A DNA stretch of 64,000 bases, taken from the NCBI GenBank assembly GCA_019454045.1, contig SKCR01007817.1, positions 372,001 through 436,000 of the forward strand, written 5' to 3'. The notes below the pieces were generated by a model, which did not search any database, was not told where the DNA came from, and saw only the letters and a program-made list of their open reading frames with translations. Below, in pieces: positions 25,361 to 38,358 of the stretch. The DNA comes from Zanthoxylum bungeanum. Taxonomy: Eukaryota; Streptophyta; Magnoliopsida; Sapindales; Rutaceae. The position numbers were made by a program, and so were the translations under genes. How positions within the stretch are numbered: the first letter of the stretch is position 1; each line of letters opens with the position of its first letter.

Positions 25361-25917
25361 AGAGGATACCTCATACATCCATGGTGGTATCTCAAGTCAA
25401 AGAATCATTATGCTACTCGACCTGAGAAGATTCCTAATGACGTTGGTGTACCATATATTAGGAAATCTTCAGTGAGTCGTTCAGTGTTTATCAAATAAAC
25501 ACCTACACGTCTATACGGGTCTCCCAAAACTCATGGTTCTTTGGGATAAACCATCGGACCAAGTCTCGATATAGACATGTACTGGTCTCAACAGATTTTA
25601 CTAACCGACCCGTGTCAGTAAATCTTGACCATGAACTTTATTTGAGAATATACAACTTATAATGACGCTTCCCAATGTCAATTACAAACTACGTTGTAAC
25701 TGAGCACTACGTTGTAAATTATGGGGTCTTTGTCTAATATATACATATCACTAAATCATATTTAGTTTCAATCTAATCGTAATTAGATTGAATACGTATA
25801 TAAAAACAAGAGGTACAACCATTAAGTAAGTAATATTATGCAAAAAAGAAATTGTTCGTATTCATGAATCGGACACAAATACGATACGGATTGGCGCTCC
25901 GAGCACCAATCCTAAAA
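25361..25917 (-). repeat. 3' LTR of element C, first 557 bp only
   Basis: It aligns to 32055-32610 and starts at the polypurine tract. The cut at 25361 is at the LTR position complementary to the start of B's truncated 5' LTR (11449): one retains positions 1 to about 557, the other begins at the next few bases. Confidence 0.85.
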
Positions 25918-28900
25918 ATTTCTCCCATTTGTTCTAGTGCCAATCCAGGATATCATATACACATATAAATATGTATCACATACGCATGGTCTTCAAGAGC
26001 TCACCTAGCATTGAAGAGGTAGGCAACAACAAATAGGTCCGCTATAACACATTGAGTTTGTCCAACAAACCCAAACGTTTTCCTTAGCTAGCATCATTCA
26101 TATTTTGTAGAACCTAAGTTATACATTAATATGACTCAGATGCGACATCAATATAATGCTAAAGATACTGAATTGTACAAGTATTTATGGATCAAATCCA
26201 AAATACTATGCAGACAATCATAGGCACAACACTAATATAAAAAATTCTAATCTATAAGGTCACTTTGCAACTTCATAAGTCAATACTTCATAAGTTGCAA
26301 CTAATTCCATTTACACAGTAGAATCATTCGTGACACTCTCACTACATCTTTTCTGACTCTTTTATGACGTAGACAGTTTAACATCACAATTAGACTCAAA
26401 ACTAATATGACCCTCATGGTTGCAGATTATATTCTCCACGAATAAGAAAATTGTTCTTAATATCTCAAAGATAACAAATATCATGTTTCAAGACACACCA
26501 TATGGTCTATAGCATATCAAAATAGTTTGTAACAATTATGACAAAATTGATATTTTCATCGTACATAGTATAATATTCATTATACCATCATCGTATGATG
26601 CATAAGAATGACTAGACATTCAAATCAACTTCTCTTTCGACAAAGGAATCATCTTTTTCAAAAGATGAATATTATTAACAAGAGAACACTAACTGTCAAA
26701 CAGTTATACTAACTATCAAACAGATAGTCTTGATGTGTCCTTTATTAGATCACATCTAATGCATGACTAATGAGAGTATCTCATAAGTCCCTTAGTTTTA
26801 TATCATTTATAAAAATTTATATCGAATATAATAAAGACTATTATCACTACTTTCACGGAGAAAATAAGACTTAGATAAACCTTTTATCTCACAAACATCT
26901 CATTATTACATTAATAATGATAATGTCGTTAGGATATATAACACTAGAAAGAAATTTTTACGCTCCCACTAACCCTACTGTCACATATGTATTCTATATA
27001 CTTTGATAAAATCAAACAATCTGACTGATATCAAAATTAGAGAACACGGATTTCCGGAAGGCTCACCTGAGTCTAAAATCGGCTCTACATGCTAGTATAC
27101 CAAATTGCGAACTTAGCAGAACACAAACTCCATGGCCATTCCAGAACAAACTCTTCAAAACAAAGAAATCACAATGGAACTCTTCTTCGAAGAAACCATT
27201 CAGAAGCGCAACTTTGTATTCCTAGCTAAAATACATAGTTTAATATCAAGATTAACCAACAGATCCTCAATTTTTCAATTAGTGTGACTAGATACAAGTT
27301 TCCTCATACAATATATACTGAGTATAACCTTTCTCGTTGTCATACTATAAATGTCAAATTTTTAATAAGCTCACTTTACTTTTGCTGCGCAAACCATTTG
27401 CACATTTTATGAACGATTCATAACGAAAGCATAATCAAGTTCAAAACTTGATCGTAGTAAGTTATGAACAATCTTAGATTTATGGTCTAATCTAACTTGC
27501 GGAATCGATATCAAATATCGCTCCCACTATAAGTTATGGGATAATTTTCTTCAATAAGAAAACAAAAGAACCATTAAGTATCAAATACTTTGTAAATGAT
27601 TCTGACATCCTATTGAACTTATACGGAAGATATATTAGGGTCATTTCATCTTATTAATTATGTAATTCTATTTATAGCTTATCACTCTCACATTTGACTT
27701 CAATAAGTCAAGTCTTTTCTATAATGGTCAACATTCGATGTTATTTACTAAGTAATAAAATAATTTTATTATCTAATATTCTATTAAATAGAATAAATGA
27801 TAAACTTTTACTTGTACCTCCGAGGCGCAAGTATTTTCAATTATATAACCATTATATAAAAGAAAGATTCAGATCTCAAACTTTTCACGATTCGAATTTT
27901 CTACCTATACATATCAAATACGTAACTGTAGAAAATAATGGAACCTTAATTAAAAGGATGAATTAGTGTTACTGGAGCATATCTCCAAGAGTATTGAAAC
28001 CAATTCAGTAACACTCAATATCAAATAAATCAAATCATATAATATTTGATTCCTCCCACTAACTAATTCCATCACGATGGAATCGTAGAAGAATAATATT
28101 GAGTAAGAATCATATTCATTAAATAATTTTAGAACTAATTTCCATAAATTCATATTTTGATCGTATCAAAGATCTTTGAACAATTCAAAGACTAACTATG
28201 AATTTTAAAGATACGGTTTTCAAAACTTCAGATCGAATATCTTTGAACCACTCAAAATATTCTATTCGCATTTCATCAGAAACATATTGAAAGTTCTCGA
28301 ACCATTCAAGACGTTCAATATGTTTTCTTTTAGAAACGCGTAACTAAGTCATGACAACTCATTAACTAAGTTACAAAGTAAAGAAAACTATCCAATGGAA
28401 TTTATAATTTATTAAACTACATACATCTAATGTATTAGTTTAATAAATCTGTGATTCAATGACGATCATTGGTTAAATGAGATTTAATCACATTCCTGAA
28501 TACAATATTCATTAAATGGATAAGGATATGTGGTGTGATTTTATATCAAACCATCTTTTACCATACAAAATAAGCATCTAATGCTTAAGTGATAAAATCT
28601 CATAAAATATTGTTCTAAATTATTTACTTTACCGAATATTTTTCTTAATGTTTATCCCTTCCATAATGACACTACTAGTCATATTAAAATATGTAACAAT
28701 TATTTATAAAGAACAAGTAACTATCCAATAGTCGCAAGTTCTGATATAATATATCAAAACAATCATTAAATAATATTTCAAATAACTTGACGGGAGATCT
28801 GGTATCCAATAACTATAGTTGTCATATTGTGAAAATCGATATTCTCTACACACAACTACACACATCTCCTTTCTTTAGCTTTATGATTTGCCTTCAGCTA

Positions 28901-29400
28901 TTCACAACAATTGCAAATAATTGATTAGCAAACTGTGTCAGACACATTACCTCTAAAGGTCTCTAAAGACAAGAAATATCATTATCGGATAAATAAATAC
29001 CTAATGGGGGTCTTAATGCCAGTAAAGAATATCGAGACATGAACCAATTCATTTCAATATTTACTGCATAAGAAACTATTCTCTCTTGACCATTATATCC
29101 TAAAACGTATATCTTTTTAGATTACCTATTATGACTTAATAATTAAGTCACTAACCATCTTGACTTTCCAAGAAAATTTGAAACAATAGTTCCTGATGGT
29201 TTAAACTAATCTAATTATATATAAATAATATGCATACAGTGGATAAGAAGTTTAATTCTATATACACAATAGAATAAATGAAACATAAGCGGAAATTTTC
29301 ATAATATTACATAATGTCTTAGTCATGGATTTTTAACCCAGCAGTGTCTCCCACTACTTTACGTAATACCGTAATCCCCAACAGAAAATGGGAATGCAAT
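25918..29400 (-). pseudogene. Eroded copia gag-pol region of element C
   Basis: No open frame of more than 70 codons with recognisable domains remains on the minus strand. Position between polypurine tract and leader, plus scattered similarity, identifies it. The stretch around 26930-27000 (minus strand) resembles the start of the YVDD box of element B, with stops. The plus-strand frame at 27694-27966 is antisense to this region and not a gene. Low GC and the density of stops suggest an old copy. I see no other gene in this 3.5-kb stretch. Confidence 0.6.
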
Positions 29401-29439
29401 AATTAAATTGAATTCCATAGTGAGAAGTGGACCCATGAA

Positions 29440-29760
29440 TATATTTCGACTCACAGCTTTGGCACGTTCTCGCCTACGTATATTCAAAGATAGACAACTC
29501 ATTATCAATCACACTCATCGTGACTCCTGATTTTGGTCCTGACCATTTCTCGTTGTGAAACTTTTGGCACGATCACAGGAGGTTTATCAATACTTCACTT
29601 GTCAGTGAAAAACTCAAGTTACCGATGTAGTCCTGACAGCTTTGGCACGTTCAGGATTTCCACATTCACTTGAATTCGTCTCTTATCATATAAGTTCTAT
29701 TGGTGTAAATGAACTACCATCAGCCATAACTACACAGCTTTGGCACGATACAGCTATAGC
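29440..29760 (-). other. Leader repeats GTGCCAAAGCTGT (element C)
   Basis: Four spaced copies of the element-strand motif GTGCCAAAGCTGT lie at 29452-29466, 29555-29578 (GTGCCAAAAGTT), 29632-29655 and 29730-29753. Three are closed by different stems: TGTGA/TCACA, CCTGA/TCAGG and CTGTA/TGTAG (the last with two G-U pairs as RNA). They parallel the four leader motifs of element B. They are presumed RNA structures in the genomic transcript. Confidence 0.62.
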
Positions 29761-29975
29761 ATCAAGAAAACATTTGCATCCGTACTGACAAGGCGGACCA
29801 AGAAGCAAGTATTCCTAATAATAGTTACTTTCATGCCTTATTAAATAGGGATTTTCCGCAAAGTGTATACACCTTATTTAATCAAATTAAATAACACACG
29901 CATGCATAAAGTAAAGATTAGATTAAATATCAAATTTAAGGGGCCTAATCATATCATGGGTTCAAGATCATATTT

Positions 29976-29987
29976 GCTCTGATACCA
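29976..29987 (-). promoter_or_regulatory. Primer binding site, initiator tRNA-Met type (element C)
   Basis: TGGTATCAGAGC on the minus strand, four bases inside the 5' LTR end. Confidence 0.9.
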
Positions 29988-30164
29988 ATTTTGTTGGGGG
30001 TTTTTTGGGCGGATTACCCGGGTAACTCAGCGGAAAGCGGGAAAATCCAATTTTCCGATTTCTTTATTTTTTCTTGGGTAATTAAAATAAAAAAATTTAT
30101 TTTAATCACTCAATACTCAAAACATAATATTTAACACAGAAATCACAATTTCGGTAAATTACCG

Positions 30165-30580
30165 TAAAGCCCCAAAACTTTCAATTTTAATCATTTTAGT
30201 CCTAAGTTGTTCAAAATAAGCTTAGGTGATTTTCAATCACAACAAAAATGATTTTACATCAAATATACATGAAAATAGAATTCTAAAAAAATTTCCAGAT
30301 TTTTCAGTGATTACTGAAAGGTCCCAATAGTTTATAGTTTGATCATTTTGGTCCTAATTTGTCAAATACAAGATTAGGTGATATCCAATCACTACCAAAA
30401 TAATTTCTACATATTATATACAGTAAAATACAACCATAAATTTGTTCCTAAATTTTCCAAATTGCCGTGAGATCCCAATACTTTTCATTTTGATCATTTT
30501 GGTCCTAATTTTGTGAAAACAAGCTTAGATGATTTCCAATCAACACCAAAATGATTTGTATATCTTATATACATCAAAAT

Positions 30581-30585
<5 letters not shown>
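30165..30585 (-). repeat. Three tandem copies of about 150 bp inside the LTR of C
   Basis: Copies begin near 30170, 30325 and 30470. Each carries TTTGATCATTTTGGTCCTAA or a close variant, followed by a CTTAGGTGATTTCCAATCA-like segment and a Lys-codon-like AT-rich end. The equivalent segment is single in element B's LTRs. Confidence 0.75.

Positions 30586-30619
<34 letters not shown>
30584..30619. repeat. (AT)n microsatellite
   Basis: An uninterrupted AT dinucleotide run of about 36 bases within the LTR of element C. Confidence 0.97.
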
Positions 30620-30623
<4 letters not shown>

Positions 30624-32610
30624 ATCTCCAATTTTGGTTTAGGTTAGAAACCCTAATTCTTTAATTAATCAAATTAACCAAAATTAACACAATCCAACAC
30701 TTTAATCAAATCTCTACAACACCAAACAAGTCTCACCACTTTGAAACAACTCAAGAATAATTCTAGGTCATCATTGAGTGGCCTAACAACTCTAGAATGG
30801 CAACCAAGTCACTAATGACTAAAAGTGTGCTTATTATCCATTAATAAGCAAACTTTGTTTACATACATGCATATATCATTTCATCCAAGCTTCCAAGTTT
30901 CTCAACACAAAATACGAGAGAAGAAAAACACATTCTTACATCATATGTAGTAGCCTAAAGTAATAGAAATAATTTTCTACAAAATGAAAGGATGAAAATA
31001 CCTTGATTTCTAAGTTTTCTTCAAGTTTCAAGCTTAAAGACTTGGGTTTTTCTCTCAACTTCTTCTCTTGTATTTCTTGGAGGTTTAAACTTATGAAAGC
31101 ATAAAATGAAACAAAAATTTTATATATCCACACACTAAGGCCGAAACCCTATGGGCAAAATTGTCATTTTATTTCAATTTTATATCATTAAATAAAAGCT
31201 TAAGTTACTTGTTCAAGTTGTCTACTACAACTTTAAATATTTTCCACCAAGTGCACCAATCTAATTAATCCACTTTCTAACTTAATTATGAAATAGATAA
31301 TTTGTATTTAATTATTCTAATTATTTAACAATTAAATAATTAGATAATTACTTAATACAAATATCTAAATATATGTATCATATTTACTTTAAATATTCCA
31401 TAATACATATATTTGTAACAAGTGTCAAATATTTTATTTGATAAATAATTAATGTGTATTTAATAAAATCATGTATTAAATCTAAATACACTTTAATTAG
31501 GAAATGACCGAAAAAGCCTTAAGCATGTATCATTTCGTTTAACTATTAAACGATTTATAAATAATCAATATTATTTATAAATGTTGCCCTAGTGCTCTAC
31601 GAGTATGTTTCATTAGTGAGGCTCTCTAGATTCAGGAAAATCCGTCATGAAATCTAATTTTGTGTCCATAATCTACCCACCCGTAAATTATGACGACCAC
31701 GGATAAACTCGCTGAACCATACAGGTCGAGGTCATCACATACGTATAATCCCTCCGTCAAAGGTATCCAGATTATCCCAGAGATATAGATAAAACGTCAA
31801 ATCTCTATAGGTATAATCCTGTCGACGTATCTATTAGGAATCTCTTAAATAACACTTAGAACTTACTTCTACAGTGTACCACAGGCCGATGAATTTAACA
31901 AATTTCTAATTCCATATTGAATACCTATGCTCTCTACACAGAACTGACAGATCCTATCTTGATACACACAAGATATTCTGAGGATCATTCCACACCCAAC
32001 GAACATGCGGAGGTTTGATCTAAATCGATCGGTGACGTGACTGCCATCAAAGTGTGGAGGATACCTCATACATCCACGGTGGTATCTCAAGTCAAAGGAT
32101 CACTATGCTACTCAACCCGAGAATATTCCTATTGACGTTGGTGTACCATCTATTAGAAAATCTCACGTGACTCATTTAGTGTTTTTCAAATAAATATCTA
32201 CACGTCTATACGAGTCCCTCAAGACTCATGGTTCATTGGGATAAACCATCAGACCAAGTCTCGATATACGACATGTACTGGTCTCAGAGGATTTTACTAA
32301 CCGACCTGTGTTAGTAAATCTTGACCATGAACTTTATTTGAGAATATACAACTTATAGTGATGCTTTCCAATGTCAATTACAAACTATGTTGTAACTGCG
32401 CACTACATTGTAATTCATGGGGTCTTTGTCTAATATATACATATCACTAAATCATATTTAGTGTCAATCTAATCGTAATTAGATCAAATACGTATATAAA
32501 AATAAGAGGTGCAACCATTAAGTAAGTAATATTATGAAAACAAATTATATGTATTCATGAATCAGACACAAATACGATCCGGATTGGCGTTCCGAGCACC
32601 AACCCTAACA

Positions 32611-32965
32611 TGAAGGTATGACGGGGATCGACCCCAATATGATAACCCAAAAACTCCGTGTGGACCTAGAATATCCTCCAGTGAAGCGGAAGAAAAGAAA
32701 ATTTGCCCCAAAAAGGAGTTATTATAGAAGTCCAGTATCCCGAGTGCTAGCCAACGTTGTGGTGGTTTGGAAGAACAATGATAAGTTTCGAGTCTGCATC
32801 GACTTCATAGATATGAACAAGATATGCCCAAAAGGCTCATTCCATTGCCTGATATCGACTCGATGGTTGATGCTTTAACTGGGCATGAGTTATTGAGCTT
32901 CATGGATGTCTACTCAGGCTACAATCAGATTCTCATGTACCTAAGCAACTAGAAGAAGACGACAT
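32611..32965 (+). pseudogene. Ty3/gypsy reverse transcriptase fragment (Tat-like)
   Basis: Plus-strand blocks read MTGIDPNMITQKLRVDLEYP, KRKFAPKR, VLANVVVVWKNNDKFRVCID and then, after a frameshift near 32830, a GHELLSFMDVYSGYNQI-type palm block. This is the N-terminal half of a gypsy reverse transcriptase. Sequence quality and wording differ from the Athila-type enzyme of element F, so it is a separate scrap. It lies between the outer end of C's 5' LTR and F's gag leader. It encodes no functional protein. Confidence 0.82.
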
Positions 32966-33099
32966 TCATCTGAGCCAAATACTTTAGGCAACACTAAAGT
33001 CGAAGCGCCTTCCCCAAACAACGTATTTTAAGTTTAATTTCGTTTTTAAGTTTTGTATTTGCAATTTCATATTTTTACATATAGTTTTTTTTAAGTTGC

Positions 33100-34781
33100 A
33101 TGAAACACTGGTCTCGAACATCTAGTGGCAGATTAAAAAGAGAGTCCTCATCACCTTCATTGTTAGTCAGAATGGCTGAAAACCAAATTGAAAATCCACC
33201 TTCCCAAGTTGAAAACCCAGTTAATCAGGAAGAAAATGAGTCTCAGCATGAAGATCCTAATCACTCTAGGAAACTCAGACAATTCATGAATCCCACTAGG
33301 TCAGGACCACCATCTTGCATTGTTTTTCCTCCAGAAGCAGTACATTTCTATTTTAAATCAAGTGTCATCAATGTTTTACCCACATTTCATGGTCTAGAAT
33401 CAGAAAACCCTTATCAGCACCTAAGAGAGTTCGAAGAATTATGTAACACTTGCACATACCAAAATTGTAGCATGAATATAATTCGGTTAAAGTTTTTTCC
33501 CTTTTCTTTAAAGGATAAAGCTAAAATTTGGCTACAAAACCTTAGGTCATGATCGATTAGAACATTGGATGATTTAGAAGAGCAGTTTCTTAAAAAGTTC
33601 TTTCCCTCTCATAGGACAAATTCCTTTAAGAGAAGAATCACAACATTCACACAAGATTCGGGGGAACACTTTACCAATGTTGTGAGAGGTATAAAGAAAT
33701 GTTAAATATTTTTCCACATCACGGGTTTAAAACATGGAGGTTATTTGCCCAATTCTACGAGGGTTTAACACCCCAAGGTAGACAAGTAGTGGATATGATG
33801 TGTAATGGTGAGTTTAGGGATAAAGATCCTGAAGATGCACTAGATTGCCTAGAGCATATAGTAGAGAATACAAAACAATGGGATACAATTGGTACATATG
33901 AGTCATCTGTTAAACCACAGCCATCTGCTAGAGGTATATTTAACCTTAGGGAAGACCATGACCTTGCTGCCAAGTATGCATTTTTGTAAAAAAAAAATGA
34001 GGCTTTAGAAACAAGGAAGAGGGATCATGTCAAGTCAGTTCAGGAAATCATATGTCAAATTTGTAGTTCAAATGAACATGTCACATAAGTTTTCCCGTCC
34101 TTACCAGCCCTGAAAGAATGTCTCCATGACCAGGTCAGTTCTATAAATACATTAAATAGACCAAATCCAAACCAATACTCATAGACCTATAATCCTGGTT
34201 GGTGAAACCATCCAAACTTCAATTGGAGGAATGATAACCAAGAACAACCTTCACACCAACCTCCCAAGTTTTGCCAGAATTTCCGAAACTCGCAGAATTA
34301 TGCACCATATGTCCCACCACCAAAGAAAACCATTGAAGATAACTTGAGTGCATTCATGGAAAAACAAGAAACCATCAATAACCAAAAAGCACAAATGATG
34401 AATGATTTGAAAGAAACTTTTGATAAAATCACATCTGCTTAAGCCATTAAAGAGAAAGATATGTTTCCTGCACAACCTCAGTCAAATCCCAAAAGTCATC
34501 AAAACCCTCACGAGGGTATTTTTGGAAGTCAACACTTAGACCAAGTCAAATCTATTATTACTCTTGGTAGTGGTAAGACCATCCACAGACCTATTCTTGA
34601 ACCTCGTGAGGGTAAGGAAGGGATTGATGAGCCATTACCCGTCGTTGATAATAACAGTTTTTCTCATGCACCTCCATTTCCTCAAGCATTAAAAACAAAG
34701 AAATTGAACCATTCCCCAAAGATTTATGAAATATTCAAACAGGTAAAGGTCAAAATCCCTTTGTTAGATGCCATTCAACAG
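33100..34781 (+). pseudogene. gag: Gypsy gag of element F (frameshifted, then interrupted)
   Basis: The first frame (33100-33552) has RKLRQFMNPTRSGPPSCIVF, NVLPTFHGLESENPYQHLRE and IRLKFFPFSLKDKAKIWLQN, the capsid signature of Athila-type gag. A stop after LRS and frameshifts lead to FFPSHRTNSFKRRITTF and then FKTWRLFAQFYEGLTP (33699-33989). A late-gag part follows (34461-34781) with SIITLGSGKTIHRP and QVKVKIPLLDAIQ. The protein resumes at 44384 as IPSYAKFLKDLCTVKRKH after the inserted element E. The C-terminal residues of the open frame after 34781 are LTR, not gag. The same blocks occur in D. Confidence 0.88.
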
Positions 34782-36788
34782 TGTTGGACAATTATGACCC
34801 ATAGCAACACTATTTGTACAGATCATGGTGTTGTTGTACAAATTAACTATGTGACAAAAGAAATTGCATTTTTATCATTTGTAATTAGATTACCAAGATG
34901 TATAAATGATAGAAGGTCCATATGATTAGTTCCAGATTGAGATGATATGAGACAGTATCAATCCACGAAGGTTTAATCATTAAATATCCCTAGTCAGAGT
35001 ATTATCGAGATTAGACATCGATAATACGTAAAAGACTAGTATTACACTTGTGCGCGTTGTGGGAGCATAACAACATAGTTCTCATATATTTGGGTATTGG
35101 ATACTCATGCAAGTGTAATAGGAGGTTGTGTTTACCAATGGTACGGAAACAGCTTCGCTCTGGATAGACCCCTTGGAATTCCATTGGTAGTATGACTATG
35201 TGTCTATGGAAGTCCGAATCAGGGTAGGTGTATTTGGTCTTAACCTGAGACTTGAACCGCTAATACTTGCGACAATCAATATACTTTGGTTTTGGTCGTC
35301 CAGGGCTTTAACAGGTTCTGTGTACGCCTCTTCTGGGTATATTGAGAATCGTAGTGTATTGGGTGTGATGTCAAGACGGAAGTATCACTCCAGTCATAGT
35401 GGAGATGATGATCACGTAGGATACGGAACTGGTGCTCTTATGTATTGCAGTCATCAAGATAATATTACTAGGTCATGATTATCCGATTATAGAGACTAGT
35501 TCCCTGAGATCCGATATGTGCTTCGTACGAGGCAGACACAATTCCAGCCCCAAGCCTTGCACGTGACATCCGATGCTGGATCGAAATAAGCAATACTACG
35601 TATACTACGCCTGATATAGATCACATATTCCTATAAGAATATTTCTGGAGAATTGGGTAGGCATGGTACTTTTCTAGAAGCCAACCATGTCTTGTAAATC
35701 GGTAAAAATGTAGTACTAGGTACGTACGTGTTCGGATAGTTCGACGATCGAATTTACTACCAACATATCTGGGGATCTCATGGGTCGCTTCTCGAAGATT
35801 CACCGATGACGTATGACTCACACTTTATTAATCTTGGATTAATTATAAGAGAGAGAAAATTAATCTAGGATTAATTACTGAGATATTTTATCTGGGATAA
35901 AATATTAATTAAAGAGAGAGAACGATTAATTTGGAATGAATCTATAAAATAATATATTTTATATATTAAACGAAATTGGATTTCGACGCGGAATTAAAAT
36001 TAGATTTTAATTCGGGCAAACGAGTTAATTTAGAATTAATTCGTTAGCGACATGAATAGTAATTTTGCTAGGCATGATTATTTAATTAAATTTGATTTAA
36101 TTATGTCGCAATGGAAAATTCGTTAATTCAGAATTAGCGAACCCGAGCCCGGGAGTGTTTGCGGGCCCACTCGCATTTCGAATTCAAGTGCGGCCCACAA
36201 GTCACATCAAACGTCACATCACTCGTCATTCAAGTGATGTATGTCTTGTCACTTTGAGTGATTGACAACCAGTCACTATTCATTGATTGATGTAAGTGGT
36301 TGTATGGCTTTAATGCTTGTACTTTTGGAATTTGAATTTTTGGTATTAGGTTTTTGGAAAACCAAATACACAAACTAATCTCATCTTCCTCACTTCTTCT
36401 CTCTCTCTCACGGCCAAGGGCCAAGTTTTCTTCTTTCTCCATTTTCTTGGCAAGGCTGAAAATAGCAAGTTGGAATGGGAAAATTTGTGGCAAATTTTTC
36501 CAATGCTAGCACATGAAGGGTCATCCAAAGGTGATTGGGAAACCTATTCATGAGCATGGAATCACAACACAAAGCTTGGAGCTTGGAGATCCATCCATGG
36601 AGTTGACCGAATTTGGAGGACCACAAAATCTAGCCATTGCCGAGAGCTTCATCAAGGGAGTAAAAAGTTTTGTGTTCGACGCATCGCAAATCCGATCATT
36701 GTAAGTATGATTCCGCCATGCTTCTTTGTAGTATTCACACATGATTTATTGCTTGAATTGATCTTGGGACTAACCTAGAAACCCAACA
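34782..36788 (+). repeat. 5' LTR of element E (2,007 bp)
   Basis: Bounded by target duplication on the left and primer site on the right. It matches the 3' LTR except for a block of about 310 bases lost from the latter. Confidence 0.93.
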
Positions 36789-36789
36789 A

Positions 36790-36803
36790 TGGTATCTTGA
36801 GCC
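36790..36803 (+). promoter_or_regulatory. Divergent primer binding site of element E
   Basis: TGGTATCTTGAGCC stands where A has TGGTATCAGAGC. Only the first seven bases match the initiator-Met type. Element G (62004-62017) has TGGTATCATGAGCC, so both have one extra base in the middle. Confidence 0.7.
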
Positions 36804-38340
36804 ATTTTGAGCATGAAATTGAAATTAGGGTAAAATTGGGCAAAATTGATTTGAGCATGTTTGAGTGAAATTGATTGTTTAAATATGCTTGAATGATGAT
36901 AACATGGTGTTATGCATGATCGATTTGATGAAAATTGAATTGGATAAATTTTCCCCAAATTGCTTGGCTTGGCCGAATGGTTAGACTACCATAATGTCAT
37001 GGTATTTTTTGATTTTGATCATTGGATGAGTTGAAATCATTTGGGGAATGTTGATTTAGGATTTAATTGGATTGAATTCGGAATCGGACATGAAAAATCC
37101 TAAAATTCCGTGAATGATGTAGCATGGCAAATGATTGATTTTTTGATTCAAATGTGTTGGACATGTTTTGATGATGATTAGCATAATTAATTGAGTGAAT
37201 TAGTATTTTGGAAATGTTAATTTGGTTAATTAATTATGGCATACACTTTAGGTTAATTAAATTATGAAATTTTGAATTTTGGTAATTTAATTAATTGGGC
37301 CAAATTTGGAATTGGGCTTGTAAAGTTGTAATTGGGCTTAATGGGCTTGGTTGGGCCAAGTTTGGTTTAGGCTAATTGGTTGGATCCAATTGGGCCCAAA
37401 ACCATATCCATAAAGTCCAATTATGACTTAATGGACCTTTAATTTTAATTGGGCCTAATGGGCCTAAATTGGTTTCTTGGCTAATAAGGGTGATTCCTTA
37501 AATGGGTTTTGGTATTTGGGTTTGACCCATATTGACCAAAATTCCATGACTTATGAAATTAATTGAAAGCCCATTGGACTTTAATTAAATTAACATTGGA
37601 TGTTAATCGGGCTTTGAGACCCGTAACGATTAGATTTAGAATCTAAGTCGTAAAGGCACATTAAAAAGTGTAATTATTTAATTTAGAATTAAATATAGAA
37701 TTAGTATTAAATACAAATTAAATTGGATTTAATGTTGTAGTTTAATATAATTCAAGAATTCGTACTTTGAGTACTTATTCGTAAAACGAGTCGGACTCGC
37801 GTAAAATCAAATCGTTGTTTGAACATTGGATGGTCATTAATTTTCAGATTAATTAATTGGATTAGATTGATTGATAACATGCTTGTGTGAATACATGGAT
37901 GCGATGTATGAATAATGTATATCGAATGGATATTAGATGGTGAGGGCAATTTTGGAAATTGTTGTAATAAATTTAGAATTTATTAATTGGACCTGCGTGT
38001 CCAGCCTATTACCTCTTGACTCTTTGTATTTCTCTTCTCACCTATTCCACTCAATGTAAATGAGGTTTCTTTAGAAGTGTTATGTAATCGGGTAGAAGTA
38101 ATACTTGTGCTAGCGAGAGAGAGGAAATGGAGAGATTTGTTCTAGGAACAATGTGTTTAAGTATCCATCAGCATATCATTATTATATTTACTTACGCTTC
38201 TTATTATGTGTTTAGAATGTATGTTTAAGGGTGTATGATGATTAGACCTTAACAAAGATAATAAATTGGTTGCCAATTTACGCGAAAAACCCTCAACACA
38301 TAATAAGCATTTTTTCCTTCCATTGAGTGATTCTTACTCA
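36804..38340 (+). other. Untranslated leader of element E, no gene seen
   Basis: AT-rich leader homologous to 7901-9464 of A and 60480-62003 of G. Many GGGCC-containing words occur at about 37300-37600. No coding region is apparent. Confidence 0.6.
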
Positions 38341-38358
38341 AGATCCAAGACTGGCACT

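Larger units (their letters stand above)
25361..32610 (-). mobile_element. Ty1/copia retrotransposon C (decayed, B family)
   Basis: The minus-strand layout is 5' LTR (29992-32610), Met primer site (29976-29987), a leader with GTGCCAAAGCTGT motifs (29440-29760), a heavily eroded coding region, polypurine tract (25918-25932) and the first 557 bp of the 3' LTR (25361-25917). The 3' LTR stops where gypsy element I is inserted. Both LTR starts match element B's. The rest of C's 3' LTR does not follow on the far side of I in the same orientation. Confidence 0.85.
29992..32610 (-). repeat. 5' LTR of element C (2,619 bp)
   Basis: On the minus strand it starts TGTTAGGGTTGGTGCTCGGA at 32610 and ends CCCCAACA at 29992. 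It is longer than B's 3' LTR largely because of a tandem block at about 30165-30585. Reading frames inside it (30936-31133, 31869-32090) are not gene-like. Confidence 0.87.

Noticed and set aside
27694..27966. 90-codon plus-strand frame in element C
   Set aside because: It is antisense to the eroded pol, very AT-rich, with no recognisable motif or conservation.
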